This document shows positions 8,181-17,224 of a stretch of DNA of 27,415 nucleotides, piece by piece. The position numbers were made by a program, and so were the translations under genes. The first letter of the stretch is position 1, and each line of letters opens with the position of its first letter. The notes under the pieces are model-generated. The model had not been told where the DNA came from and ran no database searches. It was given only the letters and a program-made list of their open reading frames with translations. The DNA comes from Chrysochromulina parva (lineage: Eukaryota; Haptophyta; Prymnesiales; Chrysochromulinaceae), in assembly GCA_002887195.1 (NCBI GenBank), contig PJAB01000413.1:1-27415 (forward strand), written 5' to 3'.

Positions 8181-10556
8181 TCAAATCGCAAAGTACCAGG
8201 GCTCGATGAAAATGAGGACGCTACCGATGAACGCGGCCAAGATCTGGTAGAGGATGTAACCCGCGTAAAAGACAAGGTAGAACCTGCCAGCCCACTTTGG
8301 GACCTTGCCATTGCAAACTATCAGCTGCAGAGTGAAGATGAACATGAAGATGAGCGACAGGAACAAACATCCCTTGGTCGAGCCGGGCGCTGCGTGGAAA
8401 GCGCTGCCAGTCCCTTCCCAGTATGGGCAGAGCGCCTGGAAGCCGTCCGGGGCGTAGCAGCCGTTGCAGTCCGCGTAGTTGTTCCCGTGAGAGCCGTGGC
8501 TACAGTTGCCTACATGCAGTGTGTGCATCAGCCAGATCAGGCCGAGGCCGATGCACAAGTTAAACGTGTTCGCCGCAATCGCCTGCACGCAAGCGTTGCT
8601 CCCTTGCCCATTGCGGGCTAAGTACACCGACGCGATCAAATTCGGGAAGGACGTGCCAGCGGCACCGATTGAGAGCCCCAAGAGAGAGCCGGTCAGCCCC
8701 CAGCCGCAACCCAAGTAGTCGAGGACCGAAGTGAAGATGTAGGCGAAAATCGCCATCCACAACATTGAGAAGACCATCGAGACGAGCCAGTACTTCTGTT
8801 TGCCCGGCTGCCGCACGTCAGGCATGCACGGGTAGACGAGCATACGGACTGGTAGCGTGGCGAAGAAGCTCACCTTGGCCAGCCTGCCGCTCGGGATGCG
8901 ATACCACGCTTCGTGATGCACCTCCTCCTCCATCCCTAGGTGGAGCTTTACGCTGTTCCGCCGCGCCTTCGTCGAGCGGACTTGCACGTGGAGCTCGTCT
9001 ATCTTGAGGACGATAAGGTCGAAGCAGAGCTGCATCGTCTCCTCAGGCTCGCCCGGAGGCAGCAGCAGCCGAATCTTCTGCTTCTGCCCGTCACGCTCCC
9101 ATTCGACGAGCAACTCCTGCTGACGGACCAGCTTGATTTTGCTGAGCTGGCCGATCGGTAGCGTGAAGAACGGCGACTCCGGAGCAGCGTCGGTGTGCTT
9201 GTATCTCACTGGAGCTGATGGTTCGTCATCGATCACGAACTGGCATCTCTGAAAGCGGGCCCCGAGGCCGACCAGCTGCACCCTGCTGTAGTATGGCCGA
9301 TACCTGAGCAGCGTGCCGGTGAAGCCTTTCAGATGCTGTGGCCGCTCGAGCAGCCGCGCGCGGCAGTCTTGCAGCAACGTACGGAACTGCGGGTGGTTCG
9401 TGATCGAGAGCTCGGTCCGGACCGCCCCATTCGCCTCCTCGTCTGAGGGGAGAGGAGGTGCAGCTTCCACATCGCGTAATAGAGGCGGGCACTGCGCCGG
9501 CACGATCGACCCATTCGCCTCCTCATCTGAGGGGAGAGGAGGCGCAGCTTCTGCATCGCGTGCGCTAATAGCGCGAACGTCCTCGAACGGCATGTCCGCT
9601 GTGCTCTCCGTGAGCCCATCCACTTGGACTGTCCTCGTCGCCGTTTGACGGGAGTTAAAGCAGCGCTCCAGGCGGGCTTTGATCTTGGGGAAGAGGGCGA
9701 GAAACGGGACGTAGATGAGGAAGTAGTAGAGCACCATGATGAGGGCTTCCCACCAGTCGACCAACTCGTCCGCCATAAAGAAGTAGTACATTAGGATGGC
9801 CACCAAGAGTGCGGACAGCTCGCGCCCCATCGTCCAAGGGTCGACAACCAGCCCGCCGGCCACGACCGTAGCCGACGCCCCCACGATGCAATACAAGTTG
9901 AACGGGGTCGAGCCGACGACCGTGCCTATGCCGACCGTCGAGTCGGCGACGAAGACGCTGATGATCGAGGCGAAGAGCTCGGGCGCATTGCACCCCATCG
10001 CGAGCAGCGTCGCACTCGCAATGTCCTCCGGGATGTGGAGCCTCTCGCAGACGACGGTGATCGACGGGACGAAGAAGTCTTCGCAGACCAGCGCCATCGC
10101 GTAGAACATGTAGACGATCACGATGATCCAGACAATGCTCAGCTCTAAGTCCCGATACTTGGTCAGCGTGGGTAGAATCTTGATCGCTTTGCATCCCTTG
10201 GGCGTGCTCGGATCTCCTTCGTCTTCATAGAGCTTCAAAGGAGGGGAGGAGGGGGGACACGACGCGCCCGCACACGGGGCGAGGTCTGGCGCCAAGCTGA
10301 CGCTCTTGCAGATCTTCTCCAGATTGTACCCTTGATAGTTCCGATCGGCGCGAGCCTCGAAGAGTGTGCTCCGCAGCTGACCATCAGATCCGGTCGCCGT
10401 GAAGTTATAAACGCGGGGCACGTTCAGGAAGTTAGCGTTCATCTGCGCCCATGGCGCCGCCTTCATGGCGGGCGGCGCTTCGCAGAAGCGCGGCACGCAC
10501 AGCCTGCCACCGCCATCGGCAGCACCGTAGCTGCAGTCGCCGGCCAGCATCGACAT
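8181..10556 (-). CDS. NCKX/SLC24-like cation/calcium exchanger
   Basis: About 791 residues, single exon, from the ATG at 10556 (a second ATG follows at 10550; the frame upstream starts only at TTG). A Cys-containing N-terminal segment precedes the first clear membrane helix (DLELSIVWIIVIVYMFYAMA). Alpha-1 is well conserved (GCNAPELFASIISVF, acidic E193, then VGIGTVVGSTPFNL). A long hydrophilic loop follows, then alpha-2 (GAAGTSFPNLIASVYLARNG..ANTFNLCIGLGLIW) and final helices. In SLC24 exchangers the two alpha repeats build the Ca2+/K+/Na+ site. Here the alpha-2 aspartates equivalent to NCKX2 D548 and D575 are Asn (N639 and N666, the same 27-residue spacing), so ion selectivity may differ. 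No signal peptide is visible; a missing 5' exon is possible. A plasma-membrane or internal-membrane exchanger is expected. Confidence 0.85.
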   Translation of the reverse strand: MSMLAGDCSYGAADGGGRLCVPRFCEAPPAMKAAPWAQMNANFLNVPRVYNFTATGSDGQLRSTLFEARADRNYQGYNLEKICKSVSLAPDLAPCAGASCPPSSPPLKLYEDEGDPSTPKGCKAIKILPTLTKYRDLELSIVWIIVIVYMFYAMALVCEDFFVPSITVVCERLHIPEDIASATLLAMGCNAPELFASIISVFVADSTVGIGTVVGSTPFNLYCIVGASATVVAGGLVVDPWTMGRELSALLVAILMYYFFMADELVDWWEALIMVLYYFLIYVPFLALFPKIKARLERCFNSRQTATRTVQVDGLTESTADMPFEDVRAISARDAEAAPPLPSDEEANGSIVPAQCPPLLRDVEAAPPLPSDEEANGAVRTELSITNHPQFRTLLQDCRARLLERPQHLKGFTGTLLRYRPYYSRVQLVGLGARFQRCQFVIDDEPSAPVRYKHTDAAPESPFFTLPIGQLSKIKLVRQQELLVEWERDGQKQKIRLLLPPGEPEETMQLCFDLIVLKIDELHVQVRSTKARRNSVKLHLGMEEEVHHEAWYRIPSGRLAKVSFFATLPVRMLVYPCMPDVRQPGKQKYWLVSMVFSMLWMAIFAYIFTSVLDYLGCGWGLTGSLLGLSIGAAGTSFPNLIASVYLARNGQGSNACVQAIAANTFNLCIGLGLIWLMHTLHVGNCSHGSHGNNYADCNGCYAPDGFQALCPYWEGTGSAFHAAPGSTKGCLFLSLIFMFIFTLQLIVCNGKVPKWAGRFYLVFYAGYILYQILAAFIGSVLIFIEPWYFAI
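9426..9560. repeat. Duplicated 28-residue unit in the exchanger loop
   Basis: A 51-bp segment at 9426-9476 recurs at 9510-9560 with only a few substitutions. The period is 84 bp (28 codons). It encodes two copies of a segment reading EAAPPLPSDEEANG in the cytoplasmic loop between the alpha repeats. The frame is preserved. Confidence 0.9.
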
Positions 10557-10856
10557 CGAGGTCAAACCTCCGTGTCACGAGGACTTTCGCTCGTTTTCCC
10601 AAATGGGAATCTTTGAGGAGAGATGGAACTCTAGTTTCTTCCGAATTTTCTCCATGGAGACAATGGTTCGTCAAGAGAAACCGGGAGGGCGCTCTTTCTT
10701 GACCGACCCACACCTTCGACCGCCGCACCACGCGATGAAAAATTCTCTCTCAACCACAAATGAAAATTCACTCCGCCCAACTGCGGTTGGTCGAGCCCAC
10801 CGATCTTCCAACGCAGAAGTCAGAGTGTACGGGGATGGTGCGACAGTCGGTGAGGC
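10557..10856. other. Upstream region of the exchanger gene
   Basis: About 300 bp between the exchanger start and the possible gene ending at 10857. It is A/T-richer than the flanking exchanger coding region. It should hold the exchanger promoter and 5' UTR (minus strand). No coding region or motif that I can support. Confidence 0.4.
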
Positions 10857-11555
10857 TCAGTAGAAGGACGACCCGCGGTTGGAGAAGGCATGGGCTAGAA
10901 TCTCTGCCCGATCGGTCAAGATCTTCTGGGACCCCTCATCGAGAACATGGTCGAGGATGTCGACGAGGTTCGCGGTAGACGCCTTCTGAACCGTATGGGT
11001 GCTGCTGTTGCTGGTTCGGGCCACCGTCAAGGCATCCTCAATCGACCTCGTGTGCTGATGGTTATATGGGTTATATGGTAGAGACGTGCTTGAGTTTGTC
11101 GATTGCACGTGCCTGATTTCTGCGTTGACCTCGTGCACGAAGCACCACCAGATGGCAAGGCACGTTGCAACCAACAACACCCAGAGCGTAATGCACTTGT
11201 ACAGATAACTGCTCTCCTTTTTATCCAAGTAATCAATGTCTTGTTTGATCTGGTGCACACATCGAGGGGAAAGAAGACCGTGGCGTACTTCAATCAGTTG
11301 TGAGAAAGAAGGAATAAGCAGCGGTCCTGACACAGGGTTCCATGAACGTACGTGCAAGTTCGGGGCACGCGAGGGTGAACGGCGCGTACGCACCAGTGGT
11401 CTCTTCACTGCAGATCCTGCCTCCATGGTTTGTGTGTAGACTTTTGACCCGCGCAGCAGGCGCCCCTCTGGCCAGTTCTGCCTCGCGTGAGACTCGAAGA
11501 GTCCAGTGTTTTCAGGAGCCGGAAATGGGTTCGTTTGTTTCAACGGAGGTTGCAT
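10857..11555 (-). CDS. Possible small single-pass membrane protein (hypothetical)
   Basis: An open frame of 232 codons. I do not recognise it. The first about 95 residues look like arbitrary translation. The second half is more protein-like: an amphipathic segment (HQIKQDIDYLDKKESS), one strong hydrophobic helix (ITLWVLLVATCLAIWWCFV) and a polar tail with N-glycosylation-type NSS/NST sites and a short helix-like stretch (ANLVDILDHVLDEG). Base composition is lower in GC than the neighbouring genes. The true start may be internal or on a separate exon, and the ATG at 11555 has a poor context. It could also be non-coding. Confidence 0.35.
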   Translation of the reverse strand: MQPPLKQTNPFPAPENTGLFESHARQNWPEGRLLRGSKVYTQTMEAGSAVKRPLVRTRRSPSRAPNLHVRSWNPVSGPLLIPSFSQLIEVRHGLLSPRCVHQIKQDIDYLDKKESSYLYKCITLWVLLVATCLAIWWCFVHEVNAEIRHVQSTNSSTSLPYNPYNHQHTRSIEDALTVARTSNSSTHTVQKASTANLVDILDHVLDEGSQKILTDRAEILAHAFSNRGSSFY

Positions 11556-12107
11556 GCAAAACGAGTTGCGTAGAGAAAGTGTGGATTGAGGGATTTACAT
11601 CGTTGTGGGCCGCGCAGCGCAGAGCGCCAAATGTATCGTCTTTGCGAGCATGAACGCCGCCGGCCGCCGATTTGGCGTGGCCACAGTCGTGCTGCCTGCT
11701 GGCACGGCGGTGTCTTGACCCAAGGGGGAGTGGTCTACTACAGACTGTATTTTTCATGTTTATAAGGCCCCAACCCTACACCTGTTTGGAAATTGAATGG
11801 TTGACCCAAGGGGGAGTGGTCTACTATTTTTCATGTTTATAAGGCCCCAACCCTACACCTCGGTTTGGGAATTGAATGGGTGGGGTGCGCGTGTGGGCGC
11901 GTCCGGTGAGGCCCCTCTTTCCGGGATCTGAACATCTGATCTCAACAACGATGTTTGCTGTTCGGCAGTTCGCGAGTTCGGCTGAGAACATCGCTAACTT
12001 GCTCTCGTCTTTAAAGTAGGTGCATTATCGATGTGTATTCGCGATTTGACCCGGGTCCACTTCCCGCGTACAAATCGTGAGTTGAGCAGAATTAAGTTGT
12101 GTCCCTG
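11556..12107. other. Intergenic region containing a tandem duplication
   Basis: No supported coding region. It holds the 11715-11880 duplication. The 3' end of the coiled-coil gene lies at its right border, and any promoter of the possible small membrane protein at its left. It is relatively A/T-rich between 11740 and 11880 and between 11940 and 12100. Confidence 0.5.
11715..11880. repeat. Tandem 86/80-bp direct repeat
   Basis: Copy 1 is 11715-11800 and copy 2 is 11801-11880. Both open with TTGACCCAAGGGGGAGTGGT and end in ATTGAATGG. Copy 1 has an extra CAGACTGTA after GGTCTACTA, and copy 2 has two or three small changes near its end. The unit includes TTTATAAGG, a TATA-like string. No open frame spans it. 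It could be a duplicated regulatory element or a non-coding transcript unit. Confidence 0.9.
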
Positions 12108-15100
12108 TCAGGGCGCTGGTGATGGTGCCAACGAAGGCTCTCCCCACGCTGCTGCCGGCGCTGTGGGCAGAGGCGGAGCGGCCATGGCCTGCAGAGCGGG
12201 AGGCGCAAACAACGAGGTAGCGCGCGGCGACTGCACCCGCGGCGATGCAGCGCGGGGAGATGCATTGCCTTGGCGGGCCGATATTGAGCCCATACCTCGG
12301 CTGCTGAGCCCTGCTCGTGCAGAGAAGGATCCGTCGACGCCATCCGTACGGGGGCTGCTGCTGCTACTTCTGGCTCCTTCCATGACCCTATATGAACCCA
12401 CGGTTCGAAGCTTGTTCACGTCTGCGAGCGCCCGACCTAAGAGGTCCTCCGCTCGAGGGTCGTCCTCGTGTCGAAGCGAGGCGTTGAGCGCCTCCTGCGC
12501 GGCGTGCTGTAGCGCCGAGATGCGTGTGAAGCGATCGAGCGACGACTCAGCCCGTATACGAAGCTGCTTCTCATTGACGAGGGAAGATGATGCAACATGT
12601 GCCAGGACCTTTGCCGCGTGAAGCTCCTGCTCCATGCCACTGAGCTCGCGCACGAGCGTCGCCTCCTCCACCTCGCCACGCAGGATATTCTGCAATGCCG
12701 CAATACTGGTTTCCTTCTTTCCGTTGGCACCACGCCCCTTGGCTTCGACTGACGTCGAGCTGATGCCCCGCTTCAGGGCTGCCTTGGAGTCCTCCATTTG
12801 TGGCAGACTGACCTCCGTTGCCATTGTCTTTTCCGGCTGGCCTGCGATGTTCGGAGTCACTGTCAGCGACTTGTCTTGCGCCTTCTCGAGCTCGCCCTGT
12901 AACCTCTCCATCTCCTCCTTGGTACGGTGCAGATCACGCTCGATCTTGTCTGCCCTTCGCTTTGCGTCCTCAGCTTCAAGCCTAGCAGCTTGGAGCTTGG
13001 CCATCTGCTGCTGTTTTTGCACCAACTCCGCATTGGGATGATCTTGGATGCCGCGCGCCTTGCGCTGCTGCTTGACAGCCCCATCTGCTGGTGGTGTCGC
13101 GTTCGCAATCGACTTCAGAGCCTCCTCTGCCACCTTGACCCGCTCGCTCAATTCTTTTGCCAGGATCTCGGCCTCCTCCGTTCTGGCTCGCGATTTGGCT
13201 CGCTCCGCCTCCCAGGCCGTCCGTTCCCTTGAGAGGATGCGCGCCTCCTCGGACTTTTGCGCCGCGTCGGTTTGCGCTGCCTCCGCAATCTTCCTCACGA
13301 AGGCGAGTTCATTCGTCGCCTCTTTAGCCTGCCGCCGCGCCACATCAACCTCGGCATTATGGTCGCGTTCCTTCGAGGCCATCCGTTGCATCATCAGCTC
13401 TACCTCTTCGCGCCGGCTCACCGCGAAGGCTTCGCTAGCATTCGCCTTTGCGATCTGCGCTTCCAGCACCTCGCGGCTTCGCCGCTCGCGGCTCAGCTCT
13501 GCGTTCAGCGCATCGAGGCTGCTCTGCAGCTCCGCCGTGTTGGTATTATCTGATGGAGCAGCATCCCCTATCGAATCCTCCACCGACGCCAAGACCATCT
13601 TGGCCTCCGCCTTGGCCTCGGGCTTCCCACCGGCGGGTCTGCCCTTAAATGAGAGCACAGCCATGTCCGTCGCGTCCAAAGGAATCTCGGGCACCTTGGA
13701 AGGCTCGGATTTTTTCTCGCGCTGCATGGTGGCTGAGGTCGGATCAATCTTGGGCGCGTACGTGCGCCCCTGCTCGAGCTGTTGCTGCATGGCCTGGCGC
13801 TTCTCGTTGCGCTTCTGCTCCTCCTCTTTTAATCGCATGTGCATGGGCTTGGGCTTATCGGAAGCGTCAGCGGCCTCCTCCTCGGCAGCTTCGCCACTCG
13901 GGGTGCGAAGCAGCTCGATCTGACGCTCCGCCCGCGCCAACCTGCTCTTCGTATCGCGTTGCTGAATGTCAAGGCCATCGGCACGCTTCTTCTCCTCCTC
14001 GAAGCGCTTGACCATCTCCGCGCGGCTCGCGAGAGCTTGGCGCTTGGCCTCATAAATGGATTCCATCTCGCGCTCGAGCAGCTCTAGCCGCTGCTGCTGC
14101 GCCTCGAAGCGACGGACGGTCGCATCAATCGCGTGCCGTCCCAGCCCGGCCGGTGAGCCAGCTCGAGGTGCTGCTCCACTTTTTGGCAGCGCACCAGGGA
14201 GCTGGAGCACCTCGAGCATATGCTGCAGCTCGGAGGTGCGAATCTCGAGCTCACCGTTGCGCCGCCAACCCATGCGCAAGCGCACAGGCGATAGATGGAG
14301 GCGTGCCGCGGCGCTGGCAGGCGCGAAGAGTCCGTCGTCGTTGCGTTCGTCCAAAATGCGTTCCTCGTCGCTAACGCGAACTTCGCCCTCGAAGTTCTGC
14401 GTGGAAGGTACATCGGTGCACGCAGCAGTCGGTCCGCCCGCTGCCGCACCCGCTGTGGGTAAGGCCGTAGTCTTCGCAACCAAAGGACCAGCTGGCGCCG
14501 GCTTTAGCCCATGCGACAGCATCGGCAGCTTTGGCACCGTTTCCGGGCGCACCAAGGCCGTCGGTGGGGCTGCAGAGCCAAGCGTGGGAGCCGGTGCACT
14601 TGCGAGGGGCTTGCTTACAGCTGCACTAGCTGCGGCTGGCGCGCCTGCGAGCGCTGCCCGTGCCGAGCTTGGCCGTTTCGACCCTAATGCCGAAGCAGCA
14701 GCAGCCTTAGCAGGAATCGGAGGTGGCACAGTCGCCTCGCGTGACGGGACGCTTTGCTCCTTGGACGCGCCTCCCGGGCGTCCCAGCGATGGAGAAGGAT
14801 CACGTGCTCCCGGTGGCTTCTTTCCCAGGTTTGCCGTTTCTTTGGGGGTCATAGCAGCATCTCGTTTGGGCAGCGGTGCCTCTTTCGAGGCCGCGCTAGC
14901 AGCAGAAGCAGCGGCGGCACACTTGTTTGCTCCCAGCTCTGGCTTCGAGGTCGGCGCGCCGTCCTTGCCGGATGACACGGGTTTTGCAGACACGCTATCC
15001 TTTGCAGATGCACCGTCCTTTGATGGCGCGCTATCCTTAGATGACGGGACCGTGCCATCGCGCTTCACAGCAGAGCTGGAGTCCTTACTAGAGCTTTGCC

Positions 15101-15338
15101 GCCGCGGCGTCCCTGCACCGCTACTCTCGCGCCTCGTACCTGCCGAGCTCGCTTCCTTAGCTGATGCCGTGTTACTGCTCTTGGCGGACGCACCGACGGG
15201 GTCCTCGTTTGCCGTGATCTCACGATTCACCGTCGATGACCCTTCTGGCTTCTTCAGTCCAGTAGGTAGTGCCGGCACAGTAGCAGGTTTGCTGGCAACA
15301 GCGCTGCCAGCTGCGACGGCCTTTGGGCCCGTCGCCAT
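12108..15338 (-). CDS. Large coiled-coil protein with a basic Ser/Ala/Lys-rich N-terminus
   Basis: 1076 residues from the ATG at 15338 (MATGPKAVAAG). The frame is open 79 codons further up, but that part is Cys/Trp-rich and not protein-like, and it would leave only 74 bp to the divergent gene. Residues 1 to about 320 are low-complexity, basic and Ser/Ala/Pro-rich with repeated SKD/AKD units, the composition of many microtubule-associated proteins. Near 343 is a short conserved-looking segment (LHLSPVRLRMGWRR). Heptad-rich helices follow at about 400-475, 598-820 and 880-940. The tail is Ser/Arg/Pro-rich with repeated SPRA motifs and ends in an Ala/Pro stretch. I recognise no enzymatic domain. 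A cytoskeletal or centrosomal/flagellar role is inference only. Confidence 0.8.
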   Translation of the reverse strand: MATGPKAVAAGSAVASKPATVPALPTGLKKPEGSSTVNREITANEDPVGASAKSSNTASAKEASSAGTRRESSGAGTPRRQSSSKDSSSAVKRDGTVPSSKDSAPSKDGASAKDSVSAKPVSSGKDGAPTSKPELGANKCAAAASAASAASKEAPLPKRDAAMTPKETANLGKKPPGARDPSPSLGRPGGASKEQSVPSREATVPPPIPAKAAAASALGSKRPSSARAALAGAPAAASAAVSKPLASAPAPTLGSAAPPTALVRPETVPKLPMLSHGLKPAPAGPLVAKTTALPTAGAAAGGPTAACTDVPSTQNFEGEVRVSDEERILDERNDDGLFAPASAAARLHLSPVRLRMGWRRNGELEIRTSELQHMLEVLQLPGALPKSGAAPRAGSPAGLGRHAIDATVRRFEAQQQRLELLEREMESIYEAKRQALASRAEMVKRFEEEKKRADGLDIQQRDTKSRLARAERQIELLRTPSGEAAEEEAADASDKPKPMHMRLKEEEQKRNEKRQAMQQQLEQGRTYAPKIDPTSATMQREKKSEPSKVPEIPLDATDMAVLSFKGRPAGGKPEAKAEAKMVLASVEDSIGDAAPSDNTNTAELQSSLDALNAELSRERRSREVLEAQIAKANASEAFAVSRREEVELMMQRMASKERDHNAEVDVARRQAKEATNELAFVRKIAEAAQTDAAQKSEEARILSRERTAWEAERAKSRARTEEAEILAKELSERVKVAEEALKSIANATPPADGAVKQQRKARGIQDHPNAELVQKQQQMAKLQAARLEAEDAKRRADKIERDLHRTKEEMERLQGELEKAQDKSLTVTPNIAGQPEKTMATEVSLPQMEDSKAALKRGISSTSVEAKGRGANGKKETSIAALQNILRGEVEEATLVRELSGMEQELHAAKVLAHVASSSLVNEKQLRIRAESSLDRFTRISALQHAAQEALNASLRHEDDPRAEDLLGRALADVNKLRTVGSYRVMEGARSSSSSPRTDGVDGSFSARAGLSSRGMGSISARQGNASPRAASPRVQSPRATSLFAPPALQAMAAPPLPTAPAAAWGEPSLAPSPAP

Positions 15339-15649
15339 CGAGGTTGAAGCACTGTTTGACACTGTCGCACGACGCCACACCCCAGTGACAGCTAGCGGAC
15401 GCGCAAGTGAGTGTGTCAGTCCAAGCGTCCCCGTTTTTGGACAAACGTGGTTTCGGGCGAAGATGCAAACTCGGCTCTTTGACGCAGAGCGAAAATACAT
15501 GTACCAATGCACCCAGACAGGTACCCTGGTATCAGTGGACCGACATCTGCTCGGAAAGCCTCGCGAAGAATCCACAGCGTTAACGCACAGTCACAAACTT
15601 CAGAACTTGTCGTCAAAAACTTGGGGCGAGTGTGTGACCCTTGCCGAAG
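15339..15649. promoter_or_regulatory. Divergent intergenic region (shared promoter, inferred)
   Basis: 311 bp between the coiled-coil gene (minus) and the TPR gene (plus). It is open in the minus-strand frame but without protein-like composition. No TATA box or clear palindrome seen. Expected to hold both 5' UTRs. Confidence 0.45.
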
Positions 15650-17224
15650 ATGGGTTGCGCCAGCTCCAAGGCTATCGATGGCAAGAAGCCGAAGGTCGAC
15701 AACGCCGAGAACAGCCTCGCCTCCATCAACACCATGGGCGAGAAGTTGTATGCCCGTGGAAAATTTGAACAGGCAGCACAACTGTTTCGGGAGGCACTCA
15801 CGGCGCGCCGTAGGACGCTCGGCGATCGAGACGCTGACACGCTCACCTCGATCAACAATTTGGGCATGGTGTTGCAGGCCCAGGGCAAGCTCGACGAGGC
15901 GGCACCGCTGCTCCGTGAGGCGCTTGAGGGGCGTAGTGCGACTCTTGGCAATTGCCACATAAACACTCTAATGTCCATCAACAATCTGGGGCTGCTGTTG
16001 CAGGCCCAAGGCCAGCTCGACGAGGCGGAGCCAATGCTCCGGGAGGCGCTTGCGGCGAGCCGTGCGACGCTCGGCGATCGGCATCCGAACACGCTCACCT
16101 CGATCAACAATCTGGGCATGGTGTTGAAGGCCCAGGGCAAACTCGACGAGGCAGAGTCTCTAGCCCGAGATGCGCTCGAGGCGCGCCGTGCGACGCTTGG
16201 CGATCGGCACCCTAGCACGCTTACCTCCATCAACGATCTGGGGCTGCTGTTGCAGGCCCAGGGCAATTTCAAAGAGGCGGCGCCGCTGCTCCGGGAGGCG
16301 CTGGAGGCGAGCCGTGCGACGCTTGGCGATCGGCACCCTCACACTCTCACCTCCATGAACAATGTTGGTCTGCTGGTGTATGCCCAGGCCAAGTTCGTCG
16401 AGGCGGAGCCGCTGCTCCGGGAGGCGCTCGATGGGCGCCGTGCGACGCTCGGTGATCGGCACCCAGATACTCTGAACTCGATCAACAATTTGGCGGGATT
16501 AGTCCAGGCCCAGGGCAAGCTCAATGAGGCGGAGCCGCTGCTCCGGGAGGCGCTCGATGGGCGCCGTGCGACGCTTGGCGATCGGCACCCAGACACTCTG
16601 AACTCCATGAACAATCTGGCGGGACTGTTGCAGGCCCAGGGCAAGCTCGACGAGGCGGAGCCGCTGCTTCGGGAGGCGCTCGATGGGCGCCGTGCGACGC
16701 TCGGCGATCGACATCCTGATACACTCATCTCCATCAATAATGTGGGCATGATGTTGAAGGCCCAGGGCAAGCTCGAAGAGGCGGCGCCGCTGCTCCGGGA
16801 GGCGCTCGAGGTGAGTCGTGAGACGCTCGGCGATCGGCACCCTAATACTCTCACCTCCATCAATAATCTGGGCATGCTGTTAAAGGACCAAGGCAAGCTC
16901 GACGAGGCGGAGCCGCTGCTCCGGGAGGCGCTCGAGGCGAACCGTGCGAGACTCGGCGACAGGCACCTCAATACTCTCACTTCCATCAACAATATTGGCA
17001 TGCTTTTGAAGGACCAGGGCCAGCTCGAAGAGGCGGAGCCGCTGCTCCGGGAGGCGCTCGATGGGCGCCGAGAGACGCTCGGCGATCGACACCCTGCCAC
17101 TCAGAACTCGATCAGCAATCTGGCGGGACTGTTGCATGCCCAGGGCAAGCTTGAAGAAGCGGCATCTATGCGCAAGAAACGCACGCCCATGAGTACGCCC
17201 ACGGTGCATGACCACAGTGCATAA
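15650..17224 (+). CDS. Acylated TPR (kinesin-light-chain-type) repeat protein
   Basis: 524 residues. The first true ATG (15650) gives MGCASSK, a textbook N-terminal dual-acylation signal: Gly2 for myristoylation, Cys3 for palmitoylation, Ser6/Lys7 in the preferred positions. After a short basic linker come eleven complete 42-residue TPR units and a partial twelfth (about residues 21-505), with consensus TSINNLGMLLQAQGKLDEAEPLLREALEGRRATLGDRHPDTL broken over helix A and helix B. These are kinesin-light-chain/NPHP3-type TPRs, which bind peptides or protein partners. No catalytic domain is present, so it is probably a membrane-tethered scaffold. The near-identity of the repeats implies recent expansion or gene conversion. 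The tail is short and basic and ends at 17224. No intron. Confidence 0.9.
   Translation: MGCASSKAIDGKKPKVDNAENSLASINTMGEKLYARGKFEQAAQLFREALTARRRTLGDRDADTLTSINNLGMVLQAQGKLDEAAPLLREALEGRSATLGNCHINTLMSINNLGLLLQAQGQLDEAEPMLREALAASRATLGDRHPNTLTSINNLGMVLKAQGKLDEAESLARDALEARRATLGDRHPSTLTSINDLGLLLQAQGNFKEAAPLLREALEASRATLGDRHPHTLTSMNNVGLLVYAQAKFVEAEPLLREALDGRRATLGDRHPDTLNSINNLAGLVQAQGKLNEAEPLLREALDGRRATLGDRHPDTLNSMNNLAGLLQAQGKLDEAEPLLREALDGRRATLGDRHPDTLISINNVGMMLKAQGKLEEAAPLLREALEVSRETLGDRHPNTLTSINNLGMLLKDQGKLDEAEPLLREALEANRARLGDRHLNTLTSINNIGMLLKDQGQLEEAEPLLREALDGRRETLGDRHPATQNSISNLAGLLHAQGKLEEAASMRKKRTPMSTPTVHDHSA
15709..17180 (+). repeat. 126-bp tandem repeat encoding the TPR units
   Basis: About eleven and a half units of 126 bp. 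The segment from CTCCGGGAGGCGCTCGA through GGCGATCGGCACCC is nearly invariant at DNA level across most units, while helix A positions vary more. Units 6-8 share the DGRRATLGDRHPDTL ending and look like the most recent block duplication. Confidence 0.95.

Noticed and set aside
12031..15768. Plus-strand open frames opposite the coiled-coil gene, including one of 570 codons
   Set aside because: They are mirror frames of a GC-rich gene. Only the minus strand gives heptad-patterned helices and coherent composition.
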